Shown piece by piece: positions 1 through 6,961 of a DNA stretch of 32,113 nt (its first letter is position 1; every line of letters starts with the position of its first letter). The stretch spans positions 1-32,113 of the forward strand of contig JANRJB010000420.1 of NCBI GenBank assembly GCA_033764265.1. The letters run 5' to 3'. Position numbers and translations under genes: made by a program. This DNA comes from VGEM01 sp033764265. Its GTDB lineage: Bacteria > Pseudomonadota > Alphaproteobacteria > Rhodospirillales > Rhodospirillaceae. The notes below the pieces were generated by a model. That model worked only from the letters and a program-made list of their open reading frames with translations, did no database searches and was not told the DNA's origin.

Positions 1-25
1 GACCCCGGGTCAAGCCCGGGGTGAC
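1..25. repeat. GC-rich palindrome at left edge
   Basis: Perfect 8-bp arms ACCCCGGG (2-9) and CCCGGGGT (15-22) flank a 5-base loop TCAAG. It lies about 40 bp beyond the stop codon of the reverse-strand SDR gene, so it could act as a transcription-end hairpin, although no T-run follows. Short palindromes of this form recur between genes in alphaproteobacterial genomes, so a dispersed intergenic repeat is equally plausible. The left edge of the window may cut it. Confidence 0.5.
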
Positions 26-67
26 GAATTGAGTTCAAGGCAACCGGTGACGCCAGGCTTTCACATC

Positions 68-946
68 TCACCCCAGCGGGAAGGCCAGATAGCCGTCCAT
101 GGTGCCGCCCGGCCCGGCATTGAGGAAGAAGTCGAGCAGCAACGGTTGGCCGGCGCTGACGGCGTACTTGGACAGATCGGTGACGCCGTGCTGCGCCAGG
201 ATCTCGTCGTCGATGAAGAAGTTCCCGGTGCACGTCCGCGACGGACTGGTGAGGATGGCGTGCGCCGCGTCGGCGACGATCTCGGGCGTGCGGCAGTGTT
301 TCAGGATCGACTTGCCGCCGAGCTCGAATTCGATAGCCGCGGTGGCGATGGCGGTGCGCGGCCACAGCGCGTTGGCGGCCACGCCGGCCTGCTTGAACTC
401 GGCCGCCAGGCCCAGCATGCACATGCTCATACCGTACTTGGCGATGGCATAGGCCAGGCTGGGCGCGAACCACTTGGGGCTCATGTCCAAGGGCGGCGAC
501 AAGGTCAGGATGTGCGGGTTCTCGGCCTTCTCCAGGTGCGGCAGGCATTTCTGCGAGCACATGAAGGTGCCGCGCGCGTTGATCGACTGCATCAGGTCGT
601 AGCGCTTCATGGCCGTTTCGGTGGTGCGGGCCACGTGCACCGCGCTCGCGTTGTTGATCAGAATGTCGATGCCGCCGAAGGTTTTCACGGTGTTCGCCAC
701 CGCCGCCTCGACCTGGGCCTCCTCGCGGATGTCGACCTGCATCGGCAGAGCGCGGCCGCCGGCGGCCTCGATCTCCTGCGCGGCGGAGTGGATGGTGCCC
801 GGCAGCTTGGGGTGGGGTTCGGCGGTCTTGGCGGCGATGGCGACGTTGGCGCCGTCGCGGGCGGCGCGCACGGCAATCGCCAGTCCGATGCCGCGGCTGC
901 CGCCGGTGATGAACAAGGTCTTGCCTTTCAGCGACGCGGCGGACAT
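68..946 (-). CDS. Short-chain dehydrogenase/reductase (HSDL2-like SDR)
   Basis: A 292-residue NAD(P)-dependent oxidoreductase. The Rossmann cofactor motif TGGSRGIG is at residues 14-21, the NNAS motif at 98-101, and the catalytic set S150, Y166 and K170 (YAIAK) follows. Length and motifs fit a complete classical SDR. The long substrate loop, with APSLAYAIAK and a CTGNFFIDD segment near the C-terminus, resembles the SDR domain of hydroxysteroid dehydrogenase-like protein 2 and its bacterial relatives, often annotated as short-chain dehydrogenases of lipid metabolism. There is no signal peptide, so it should be cytoplasmic. The substrate cannot be read from the sequence. It runs opposite to the copper cluster and looks unrelated to it. 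The ATG at 946 is chosen because the SDR domain begins directly after it. Confidence 0.9.
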   Translation of the reverse strand: MSAASLKGKTLFITGGSRGIGLAIAVRAARDGANVAIAAKTAEPHPKLPGTIHSAAQEIEAAGGRALPMQVDIREEAQVEAAVANTVKTFGGIDILINNASAVHVARTTETAMKRYDLMQSINARGTFMCSQKCLPHLEKAENPHILTLSPPLDMSPKWFAPSLAYAIAKYGMSMCMLGLAAEFKQAGVAANALWPRTAIATAAIEFELGGKSILKHCRTPEIVADAAHAILTSPSRTCTGNFFIDDEILAQHGVTDLSKYAVSAGQPLLLDFFLNAGPGGTMDGYLAFPLG

Positions 947-1082
947 GAAAACCCCCAGGCAAAACCTTGGAAACGCTGGCCAAACAGCGGCCCATCGGCG
1001 ACGGGCGGCCGATTATGGGCGTGTCGCGGGCGCGGTCAACCGGCGCGGCGGCCGCGGTTACGCGATGTTACAGGACAACCGG

Positions 1083-1111
1083 TTGCGCCGGCGCCGCAGC
1101 CTGCATAAAGT
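1083..1111 (+). promoter_or_regulatory. Possible promoter of the copper cluster
   Basis: TTGCGC (1083-1088) is followed, after a 17-bp spacer, by TAAAGT (1106-1111), 29 bp before the ATG of the small exported protein at 1141. The match to a sigma-70 promoter is partial, about 3/6 and 4/6. The 194-bp gap at 947-1140 otherwise shows nothing clear, and I see no convincing CueR-type dyad in it. Confidence 0.2.
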
Positions 1112-1140
1112 GCCGACCGTTTCCAAACGTCGGATCGCCG

Positions 1141-1578
1141 ATGGTTCTGTCCCGCCGCCTGCGCGCCTGGGTGTCCCGTGTTCTCGCTGCCGTCGTGCTG
1201 ACGGCCGGCGTGGCGGGCACGCTCGCGCCCGCGCACAGTCACGCGGCGATGGTCGGCCACGTCCAAGCTGTGTCCGTGGTCGCGGCAGAACCTTCGGCCG
1301 CGCCGTGCCATGCGCCGCCGGTCGCCGATGTTCTGGTTCCGGCCGACCTGTCTCCGGAAAAGTGCCAAACCCTGTGCGACAGCGCCACGCTGGCCGATAC
1401 AGGGATGACGTCGGCGCCGGGCAAAGCGCCGAACGGCGCGCTCCTCGGGGCCGCGGATGCGCTCGCCGTCGCCGGGTCGGTCCGCGCCGTTTCCGTCGCA
1501 CGGTTTCATCCGCCCGATCGATCGGGCCGCCAGGCCGGCCCCGATCGGCTGCTAGTGACCCGCCGCCTCCTGATTTAG
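1141..1578 (+). CDS. Small exported Cys/His protein at head of copper cluster
   Basis: A protein of 145 residues that I do not assign to a family with certainty. From the ATG at 1141 it has a basic start (MVLSRRLRAW), a hydrophobic segment and a likely signal cleavage near AHSHAA. The mature part contains PCHAPP and KCQTLCDS, that is three cysteines and several histidines, and the C-terminus is basic. Small secreted proteins of this look (DUF2946-like or CopL-like) are common at the start of copper-resistance operons, which matches its place just ahead of the TolC and oxidase genes. An upstream in-frame ATG at 967 would add a non-signal-like, Arg-rich leader, so I prefer 1141. Role in metal binding is inference. 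Confidence 0.55.
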   Translation: MVLSRRLRAWVSRVLAAVVLTAGVAGTLAPAHSHAAMVGHVQAVSVVAAEPSAAPCHAPPVADVLVPADLSPEKCQTLCDSATLADTGMTSAPGKAPNGALLGAADALAVAGSVRAVSVARFHPPDRSGRQAGPDRLLVTRRLLI

Positions 1579-1660
1579 CTCCTGCCACGCGTCCAGATCG
1601 CGCGCCGGCGTGTTCGCCCGCGCGCGCAAGTTCGTGGTCATGCAGGAGTGTCGCGACACC

Positions 1661-3046
1661 ATGTCGCAAGTTTTCAAAATCCGTTCCGTACTGTTGTCCG
1701 CCACCGCGGCGGTCGTTCTCTCGGGGTGCGCGGCCACCGTCGACCAGGGCCGCTCGCGGGCTGATCTGTCCGTGGCCGTGGGCGACCGCGCCGGCGGCGA
1801 TGTCAGCTGGCAAACCGCCGGCGGCCAGGACCCGGCGGTCGCCGCGCGCATCGCCCAGCTGAGCGCCGCCCCGTTGACGGTCGATGGCGCGGTGCAGCTC
1901 ACGCTGCTGGCCCATCCCGCCCTGCAGGCGCGTTACGCCGAACTGGGCATCGCCCAAGCCGACCTGGTCGAGGCGGGGCTGGTCTCCAATCCCGTACTCG
2001 ACGTGTCGGTGCGCGCCACCGACGCGCTCGCCGTGCTGGAGTTCGGGCTGATCCAGAACCTGCTCGACGTGTTCACCCGCGCGCAGCGCGTGAAGGCCGC
2101 CGATGCCGCCTATCGCGCGGCGACGCTGTCCGCCGCCCAGGCCGCGGTGGCCGCCGCCGCCGAAACGCGCCGGGCTTATTTCGAGCTGCAGGGCGCCAAG
2201 AACGTCGCCGCGGTGATGGCCGAGGTGCGCGACGCCGCCGAAACCTCCTGGCAGCTGGCCGAGCGCTTCCACGCCGCCGGCAACATCTCGGACCTGGAGC
2301 TGGCCGAGGAACGCGCCGCGTTCGAGGACGCGGTCGTCGAGCTGGCCGAGGCCGAACTCGAGGTCGCCGCGGCCGAACGCGAATTCGCGCTGGCCGTGGG
2401 CGTTGTGGCCCCGGCGCTGCAGGTGTCGGGCACATTGCCCGCGGCGCCCGAGACCGAGCCCGCCGCAACCGGCCTGGAACAGACCGCGCTCGACCGCCGG
2501 CTCGACCTGGCCGCGGCGCGGCGCGAGGTCGAGGCCGCCACCGCCGAACTGAAACTCGCCGCCGACTGGCGCCTGTGGCAGGAGCTCGAGGCCGGCGCCG
2601 TCGTGGAGCGCGAGGACGACGGCGAATGGATCGCCGGGCCGGAATTCGCGCTGGCGCTGCCGCTGTTCAACCAGGGCCAGCCGGCCGTGGCCCGCGCCGC
2701 CATGGCGGTGCTGAAGGCCGAGAACGAAGCCAAGGCGGTCGAGGCGGAGATCCGCGCCGAGGTGCGCGAAGCCGCGGCCCGGGTCGCCGCGCTGCGCGGC
2801 CTGGTCGACCGCTACCGCGCCACCATCCTGCCGCTCAAGTCCGAGATCGTCGGTCTCAAGCAGCGCGAATACAACTTCATGCTGATTGGCGCCTTCGAGC
2901 TCCTGGTCGCCAAGCGCGAGGAGATCGAAACCTTCCGCGCCTACGTCGCGGCGCTGCGCGATTACTGGCTCGCCCGCGCCGATCTGGTCGCCGCCACCGG
3001 CGGCGGCACCCTTGCCGTTCCCGCCACCACGGATGCCACGCCATGA
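1661..3046 (+). CDS. TolC-family outer-membrane efflux lipoprotein
   Basis: 461 residues. The N-terminal signal ends in a lipobox LSGC with C23 as the lipidation site. The body consists of two long Ala/Glu/Arg-rich helical repeats, including ELGIAQADLVEAGLVSNPVLD, FELQGAKNVAAVM and REYNFMLIGAFELLVAKREEI. This is the layout of TolC/OprM/CusC-type outer-membrane channels, which give tripartite pumps an exit duct. The ATG at 1661 is preferred over a GTG at 1610 because it starts the lipoprotein signal; GGAG lies upstream at 1643-1646. The stop overlaps the next ATG by 4 bp (ATGA), implying translational coupling with the multicopper oxidase. No adaptor protein or RND pump lies nearby, so its inner-membrane partner is unknown. 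Copper transport is inferred from neighbours. Confidence 0.85.
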   Translation: MSQVFKIRSVLLSATAAVVLSGCAATVDQGRSRADLSVAVGDRAGGDVSWQTAGGQDPAVAARIAQLSAAPLTVDGAVQLTLLAHPALQARYAELGIAQADLVEAGLVSNPVLDVSVRATDALAVLEFGLIQNLLDVFTRAQRVKAADAAYRAATLSAAQAAVAAAAETRRAYFELQGAKNVAAVMAEVRDAAETSWQLAERFHAAGNISDLELAEERAAFEDAVVELAEAELEVAAAEREFALAVGVVAPALQVSGTLPAAPETEPAATGLEQTALDRRLDLAAARREVEAATAELKLAADWRLWQELEAGAVVEREDDGEWIAGPEFALALPLFNQGQPAVARAAMAVLKAENEAKAVEAEIRAEVREAAARVAALRGLVDRYRATILPLKSEIVGLKQREYNFMLIGAFELLVAKREEIETFRAYVAALRDYWLARADLVAATGGGTLAVPATTDATP

Positions 3047-4401
3047 GCGAACTTGAAAACCGCAACCGCCGCACGCTGTTTGGCTCGGCCTTCGCCGGCC
3101 TGGGCGCGCTGATGCTGGGCAAGACCGCGGCCAAGCCGGCCGCCGCGCAAACCGCCGCGACGCCGCAACCGGCGGGCGGCTACACGCCGGTGCGCACGCT
3201 CAACGGCGTGACGCTGCCTTATGTGATGAAGGACGGCGTGAAGGAATTTCACCTGATCGCCGAGGAGATCGAGCACGAGTTCGCGCCCGGCACCAAGGCC
3301 AAGTGCTGGGGCTATAACGGCCGCACGCCGGGTCCGACCATCGAGGCGGTGGAAGGCGACCGCGTGCGCATCCTGGTGACCAACAAGCTGAAGGAACACA
3401 CCAGCATCCACTGGCACGGGCTGCTGTTGCCGAGCGGCATGGACGGCGTCGGCGGGCTGTCGCATCCGCAGATCAAGCCGGGCGAAACCTATGCCTACGA
3501 GTTCACGCTGATCCAGCACGGCAGCCACATGTACCACCCGCACGCCGACGAGATGGTGCAACTGGCCTGCGGCATGATGGGCATGTTCATCATCCATCCC
3601 AAGGCAGGCGAGGCCAAGCGCATCGATCGCGACTACTGCATCATGCTGCACAACTGGGCGATCCATCCCGGCACTTACCGGCCCGATCCGTCGGTGATGC
3701 AGAACTTCGACCTGTGGACCTTCAACAGCAAGGTGTTCCCGGCGATCGAATATCCGGTGGCGCGCACCGGCGAGCGCGTGCGCATGCGCTTCGGCAACCT
3801 GTCGATGTGGAACCATCCGGTGCATTTCCACGGCCACCAGTTCCTCGTCACCGGCGGCGACGGCGGTCGCTGGCCCGAGGCGCAGTGGCGCAGCGAAGTG
3901 ACCGAAATCGTCGGCGTCGGCCAGATCCGCGACCTCGAGTTCGTGGCGATCCCCGGCGACTGGGCGCTGCATTGCCACATGTCGCACCACACCATGAATG
4001 CCATGGGCCACGAGGTGCCGAACACCCTCGGCGTCAACCAGCGCGATCTCGCGCGCAAGATCTCGACGCTGATCCCCGGCTACATGGCGATGGGCGAGCA
4101 CGGCATGGCCGAGCACCAGGACCACAGCATGCATATGGCCGGGCCCAAGAACACGCTGCCGATGATGATGGGCACGGGGCCGTTCGGGAACCTGGAGATG
4201 GGCGGGATGTTCACGGTGATGAAGATCCGCGACGACATCGCCCCGGGCGATTATGCCGATCCCGGCTGGTTCCCCAATCCGCCGGGCACGGTGGCGTACA
4301 AGGTCTCGGGGGATTCGTCCGAATCCGCCGACGCGGCCGGGGATCACGCGGGACACGATCATTCCCAGCATCAACACCACCAACACATGCACGGGAACTG
4401 A
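3043..4401 (+). CDS. Multicopper oxidase, Tat-exported, His/Met-rich tail
   Basis: 452 residues. A Tat-like signal (NRNRRTLFGSAF, residues 6-17) precedes two cupredoxin domains of roughly 65-190 and 190-330. Copper ligands are all visible: H123-W-H125, H165-P-H167, HPVHFHGH at 258-265, and H310-C311-H312, H316 and M321. Only the second domain has the Cys of a type-1 site; the first has YHPH. This suggests a compact two-domain oxidase with type-1 copper in domain 2 and a trinuclear centre between domains. After the core come a Met/His-rich segment (about 345-390) and a C-terminal His cluster (about 432-450). Such enzymes oxidise Cu(I) in the periplasm and protect against copper. The gene is coupled to the TolC gene by ATGA overlap. 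It resembles the group annotated simply as copper oxidase. Confidence 0.9.
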   Translation: MSELENRNRRTLFGSAFAGLGALMLGKTAAKPAAAQTAATPQPAGGYTPVRTLNGVTLPYVMKDGVKEFHLIAEEIEHEFAPGTKAKCWGYNGRTPGPTIEAVEGDRVRILVTNKLKEHTSIHWHGLLLPSGMDGVGGLSHPQIKPGETYAYEFTLIQHGSHMYHPHADEMVQLACGMMGMFIIHPKAGEAKRIDRDYCIMLHNWAIHPGTYRPDPSVMQNFDLWTFNSKVFPAIEYPVARTGERVRMRFGNLSMWNHPVHFHGHQFLVTGGDGGRWPEAQWRSEVTEIVGVGQIRDLEFVAIPGDWALHCHMSHHTMNAMGHEVPNTLGVNQRDLARKISTLIPGYMAMGEHGMAEHQDHSMHMAGPKNTLPMMMGTGPFGNLEMGGMFTVMKIRDDIAPGDYADPGWFPNPPGTVAYKVSGDSSESADAAGDHAGHDHSQHQHHQHMHGN

Positions 4402-4411
4402 GACAAACCAT

Positions 4412-4456
4412 GTCGCCGGCTCCGCGTTTGACCTGCGGAGGGATGGAGCCGGTGAC
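4412..4456 (+). terminator. Long inverted repeat after multicopper oxidase
   Basis: Twelve-base arms at 4412-4423 (GTCGCCGGCTCC) and 4445-4456 (GGAGCCGGTGAC) pair with one G-U wobble across a 21-base loop. Inside, CCGC (4422-4425) and GCGG (4435-4438) could form a competing shorter stem. It begins 10 bases after the oxidase stop and lies about 100 bases before ycnI. No U-run follows, so it could be a Rho-type or read-through terminator, an mRNA stabiliser or an attenuator. The rest of the 157-bp gap holds only the likely AGGGAG ribosome-binding site for the next gene. Confidence 0.45.
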
Positions 4457-4558
4457 AGCAACTTATGTCATAATCCCGCCGCGCCGTAGGGTCGTTTTCT
4501 TTGGAGTGGGTGACACAGGGATGTTCGATCGTCGGACATCCAAACAGGGAGAAACATC

Positions 4559-5203
4559 ATGAAGAAGCTTCTTTTGTTGACCGCGGCCGCCGGCGTGTGC
4601 GGCTTGTTCGCGGGCCAGGCTTCGGCCCATAACACCATGACTTCGCTGTATGCCCCCGCCGGTTACGTGCAGGACCTGGAACTGCGCGTCACCCACGGCT
4701 GCAAAGGCAGCCCGGTGAAGGAAGTGCGGGTGAAGATTCCGCAAGGCCTGATGCGCGTCAGCGTCGGCAATAACCGCGACTGGACGGTCGAGACCAAGAT
4801 GCGCAAGCTCGACAAGCCGGTGCCGGGCGAGGGCGGCAACATGATCACCGAGACGGTGGACGAGATTATCTGGAAGGAACCCAAGAGCCCGATGCCCGCC
4901 GGCGGCGTGTTCGAGGGCTTCAAGTTCCGCGCCATGCTGCCCAAGACTCCGGGCGAGATCGTCTACTTCCAGAGCATCAACGTCTGCGAGCAGGGCGACG
5001 ACAAGTACATCGACCTGCCCAAGGATAAGCTGAGCGTGTCCGCGCCCGACTTCACCGCCAAGCTGAACGAGTTCATGCGCGCCACGCCGGGTCCATCGAC
5101 GTTCGTGATCCTGGAAAAGCCCGAGCGCCCGCAGTACCCGTGGGAGCCGGCCGAGGAATCGCGGGCGCAAGCCCCCGCAACCTCGCAGACGGCTGCGAAG
5201 TAA
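4559..5203 (+). CDS. YcnI/DUF1775 periplasmic copper-binding protein
   Basis: 214 residues. A classical signal peptide (MKKLLLLTAAAGVCGLF) ends at ASA23, so the mature protein begins with His24. In the YcnI family an N-terminal His, a Glu on an early strand and a conserved Trp form a mononuclear Cu(II) site; H24, E41 (LELRV) and W105 (EIIWKEP) are the candidates here. The family VxNEC segment appears as VTHGC (44-48), adding a His and a Cys. The C-terminal 30 residues are Pro/Ala/Glu-rich and probably disordered. YcnI is usually encoded next to a CopC-CopD protein (YcnJ), as here, and is thought to act as a periplasmic copper chaperone. A good ribosome-binding site (AGGGAG) precedes the ATG. 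Confidence 0.85.
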   Translation: MKKLLLLTAAAGVCGLFAGQASAHNTMTSLYAPAGYVQDLELRVTHGCKGSPVKEVRVKIPQGLMRVSVGNNRDWTVETKMRKLDKPVPGEGGNMITETVDEIIWKEPKSPMPAGGVFEGFKFRAMLPKTPGEIVYFQSINVCEQGDDKYIDLPKDKLSVSAPDFTAKLNEFMRATPGPSTFVILEKPERPQYPWEPAEESRAQAPATSQTAAK

Positions 5204-5223
5204 CGCGATCTGAACGACGTGAC

Positions 5224-5255
5224 GGGGCGGTCCGATCTCAAGGTCGGGCCGCCTC
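5224..5255 (+). terminator. Hairpin between ycnI-like and copCD genes
   Basis: A 12-base stem pairs 5224-5235 (GGGGCGGTCCGA) with 5244-5255 (TCGGGCCGCCTC), with two wobble positions and an 8-base loop. It lies 20 bases after the YcnI stop and 39 bases before the CopCD start. No clear U-run follows, so termination may be weak or Rho-assisted. It could set different expression levels within the cluster. Confidence 0.4.
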
Positions 5256-5294
5256 GGTCATGTGACGCAACGACGTTGATGTGAGACACCCGCC

Positions 5295-6953
5295 ATGACG
5301 CGACTGACCCGACTTGTGCCCCGTGCCGCCGCCGTGCTGGCGATTCTTCTCTGCCAGGCGTGGACCCAGTCCGCGCTCGCCCACGCCGTGCTGATGGACT
5401 CCTCGCCCAAGGCCGGCCAGATGCTCGAGACCGCGCCGAAAGAGGTGTCGGTCACCTTCAACGAGAACGTCGGACCGATCTTCTTCAAGCTGCTCGACCG
5501 CACCGGCAAGGAAGTCGGCGCCCCCGGCGAGATCAGGCTGGACGGCTTCAGCATGATCCTGCCGTTGAACGAGGACCTGCCCAACGGCACCTACGTGCTC
5601 ACCTACCGCGTCATTTCCGCCGACACCCACCCGGTCGGCGCCACCTTCGGCTTCTCGGTCGGCGAGCCGATGGCCGACATGTCGGCGATGAGCGCAGGCG
5701 CCGACCAGGGCGCGACGGCCTGGACCTACGCGGTCGCCGCCAACCGCTGGGTGCTGTACGCCGCCATGCTGCTGGCCGCCGGTTCGGCGCTGTTCACGCT
5801 GCTGCTCAACGCCCCGGCCTCGGTCAATGCCGCGGCCTACGCGCTCGGCCGCACCGGCGCCATCGCCGCGGCAATCGCATATTTCCTGTCCATCGGCTTC
5901 GGCGGCGCCGAGATGGTGATGGGCGGGGCCGGCGCGCTGTTCGCCGCCGACACCTGGTCGCGCGGGCTTGCCAGCACGCTGACGCCGAGCGCCGCCATTG
6001 GCATTCCGGGCATGTTGATCCTGATCTGGGCCTTCGCCGCCGGGCCCGAAAAGCCCAAATCGGGCGCACTGGCGGTGGGCGCGGCCGCCGCCATCGGCAG
6101 CTTCCTGGTCACCGGCCACGCCGCTACCGCGCCGCCGGTGTGGATGATGGCCCCGGCCGTCGGCGTGCATCTGGTCGCCACGGCGTTTTGGATGGGCGCG
6201 CTCTATCCGCTCTACAAGAGCACGCGGTTGATGTCGGTGAACGAATCCGGCGCGCTGATGACCGAGTTCTCGACCCGCGCGGTGTGGGCCGTCGGCGCCA
6301 TCGTGCTGTCGGGCGTGCTGATCACCTGGACCCAGGTGCAGAGCATCGGCAACCTGTTCGGCAATGATTACGCCACCAGCCTGTTGTCCAAGCTCGGCCT
6401 GTTCGTCGTGGTGCTGGCGTTGGCCGCCTACAACAAGACTTCGCTGACGCCGGCGCTGGAGCGCGGCGACTCCGGCGGCGCGGCGCGCATCCGCACCACC
6501 ATCCGTGTCGAGTACGCGGTGTACATCCTGATCCTGGGGGCGGCGATGACGATGACGCTGACCACCCCGCCGCGCGCCATCGTCGCGCAAGGCGAGGGGT
6601 CGGGCGGCATGGCGATGGACATGAGCGGCGGGTTCAAGGCCACGGTGCAGAACCAGGGCTATTCCGCCGAGTTCGACCTCAGCCCCGCCAAAGCCGGCGA
6701 GAACATGCTGATGGTGACGGTCAAGGACTCGGGCGGCAACGTGCTGACCGAAATGGCCGACCTCGAACTGGTGGCGGCGCTGGAGTCGGCCGGCATTTCC
6801 GACATCACGCTCAAGGGCGAGAAGATGCCCAACGGCATGTGGCACGTCATGGTCAAGGAAATGATCATTCCCGGCGAATGGACCCTGCGTGTCGACGCGT
6901 TCGTATCCGATTTCGACAAGGTCGGGTTCGAGACCAAGGTGCAGATCAAGTAG
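5295..6953 (+). CDS. CopC-CopD-YtkA fusion copper-resistance protein (YcnJ-like)
   Basis: 552 residues with three parts. A signal peptide ends at ALA29, exposing His30 as the first residue of a CopC domain (about 30-125). The CopC Cu(II) ligands are seen as H30 and the D110-T-H112 pair in SADTHPVG. Residues about 140-435 are a multi-spanning CopD membrane domain with many Gly/Ala-rich helices. The last 100 residues (about 450-552) form a YtkA/FixH-like periplasmic domain (MLMVTVKDSGGNVL, WHVMVKEMIIPGEW). This order matches YcnJ-type copper importers or handlers. It follows ycnI directly, as in other genomes, and ends 8 bp before the first ABC permease, suggesting one transcript. Copper uptake versus tolerance cannot be decided from sequence. 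Confidence 0.9.
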   Translation: MTRLTRLVPRAAAVLAILLCQAWTQSALAHAVLMDSSPKAGQMLETAPKEVSVTFNENVGPIFFKLLDRTGKEVGAPGEIRLDGFSMILPLNEDLPNGTYVLTYRVISADTHPVGATFGFSVGEPMADMSAMSAGADQGATAWTYAVAANRWVLYAAMLLAAGSALFTLLLNAPASVNAAAYALGRTGAIAAAIAYFLSIGFGGAEMVMGGAGALFAADTWSRGLASTLTPSAAIGIPGMLILIWAFAAGPEKPKSGALAVGAAAAIGSFLVTGHAATAPPVWMMAPAVGVHLVATAFWMGALYPLYKSTRLMSVNESGALMTEFSTRAVWAVGAIVLSGVLITWTQVQSIGNLFGNDYATSLLSKLGLFVVVLALAAYNKTSLTPALERGDSGGAARIRTTIRVEYAVYILILGAAMTMTLTTPPRAIVAQGEGSGGMAMDMSGGFKATVQNQGYSAEFDLSPAKAGENMLMVTVKDSGGNVLTEMADLELVAALESAGISDITLKGEKMPNGMWHVMVKEMIIPGEWTLRVDAFVSDFDKVGFETKVQIK

Positions 6954-6961
6954 GGCGCGCC

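Noticed and set aside
2962..4461. Long reverse open frame (about 499 codons) opposite the multicopper oxidase
   Set aside because: Low-complexity His/Arg/Val/Ala composition typical of an antisense frame in GC-rich DNA; the forward strand encodes all copper ligands of the oxidase.
5238..6845. Long reverse open frame (about 535 codons) opposite copCD
   Set aside because: No domain, Gly/Arg/His-rich composition, and it lies wholly across a well-supported CopC-CopD gene.
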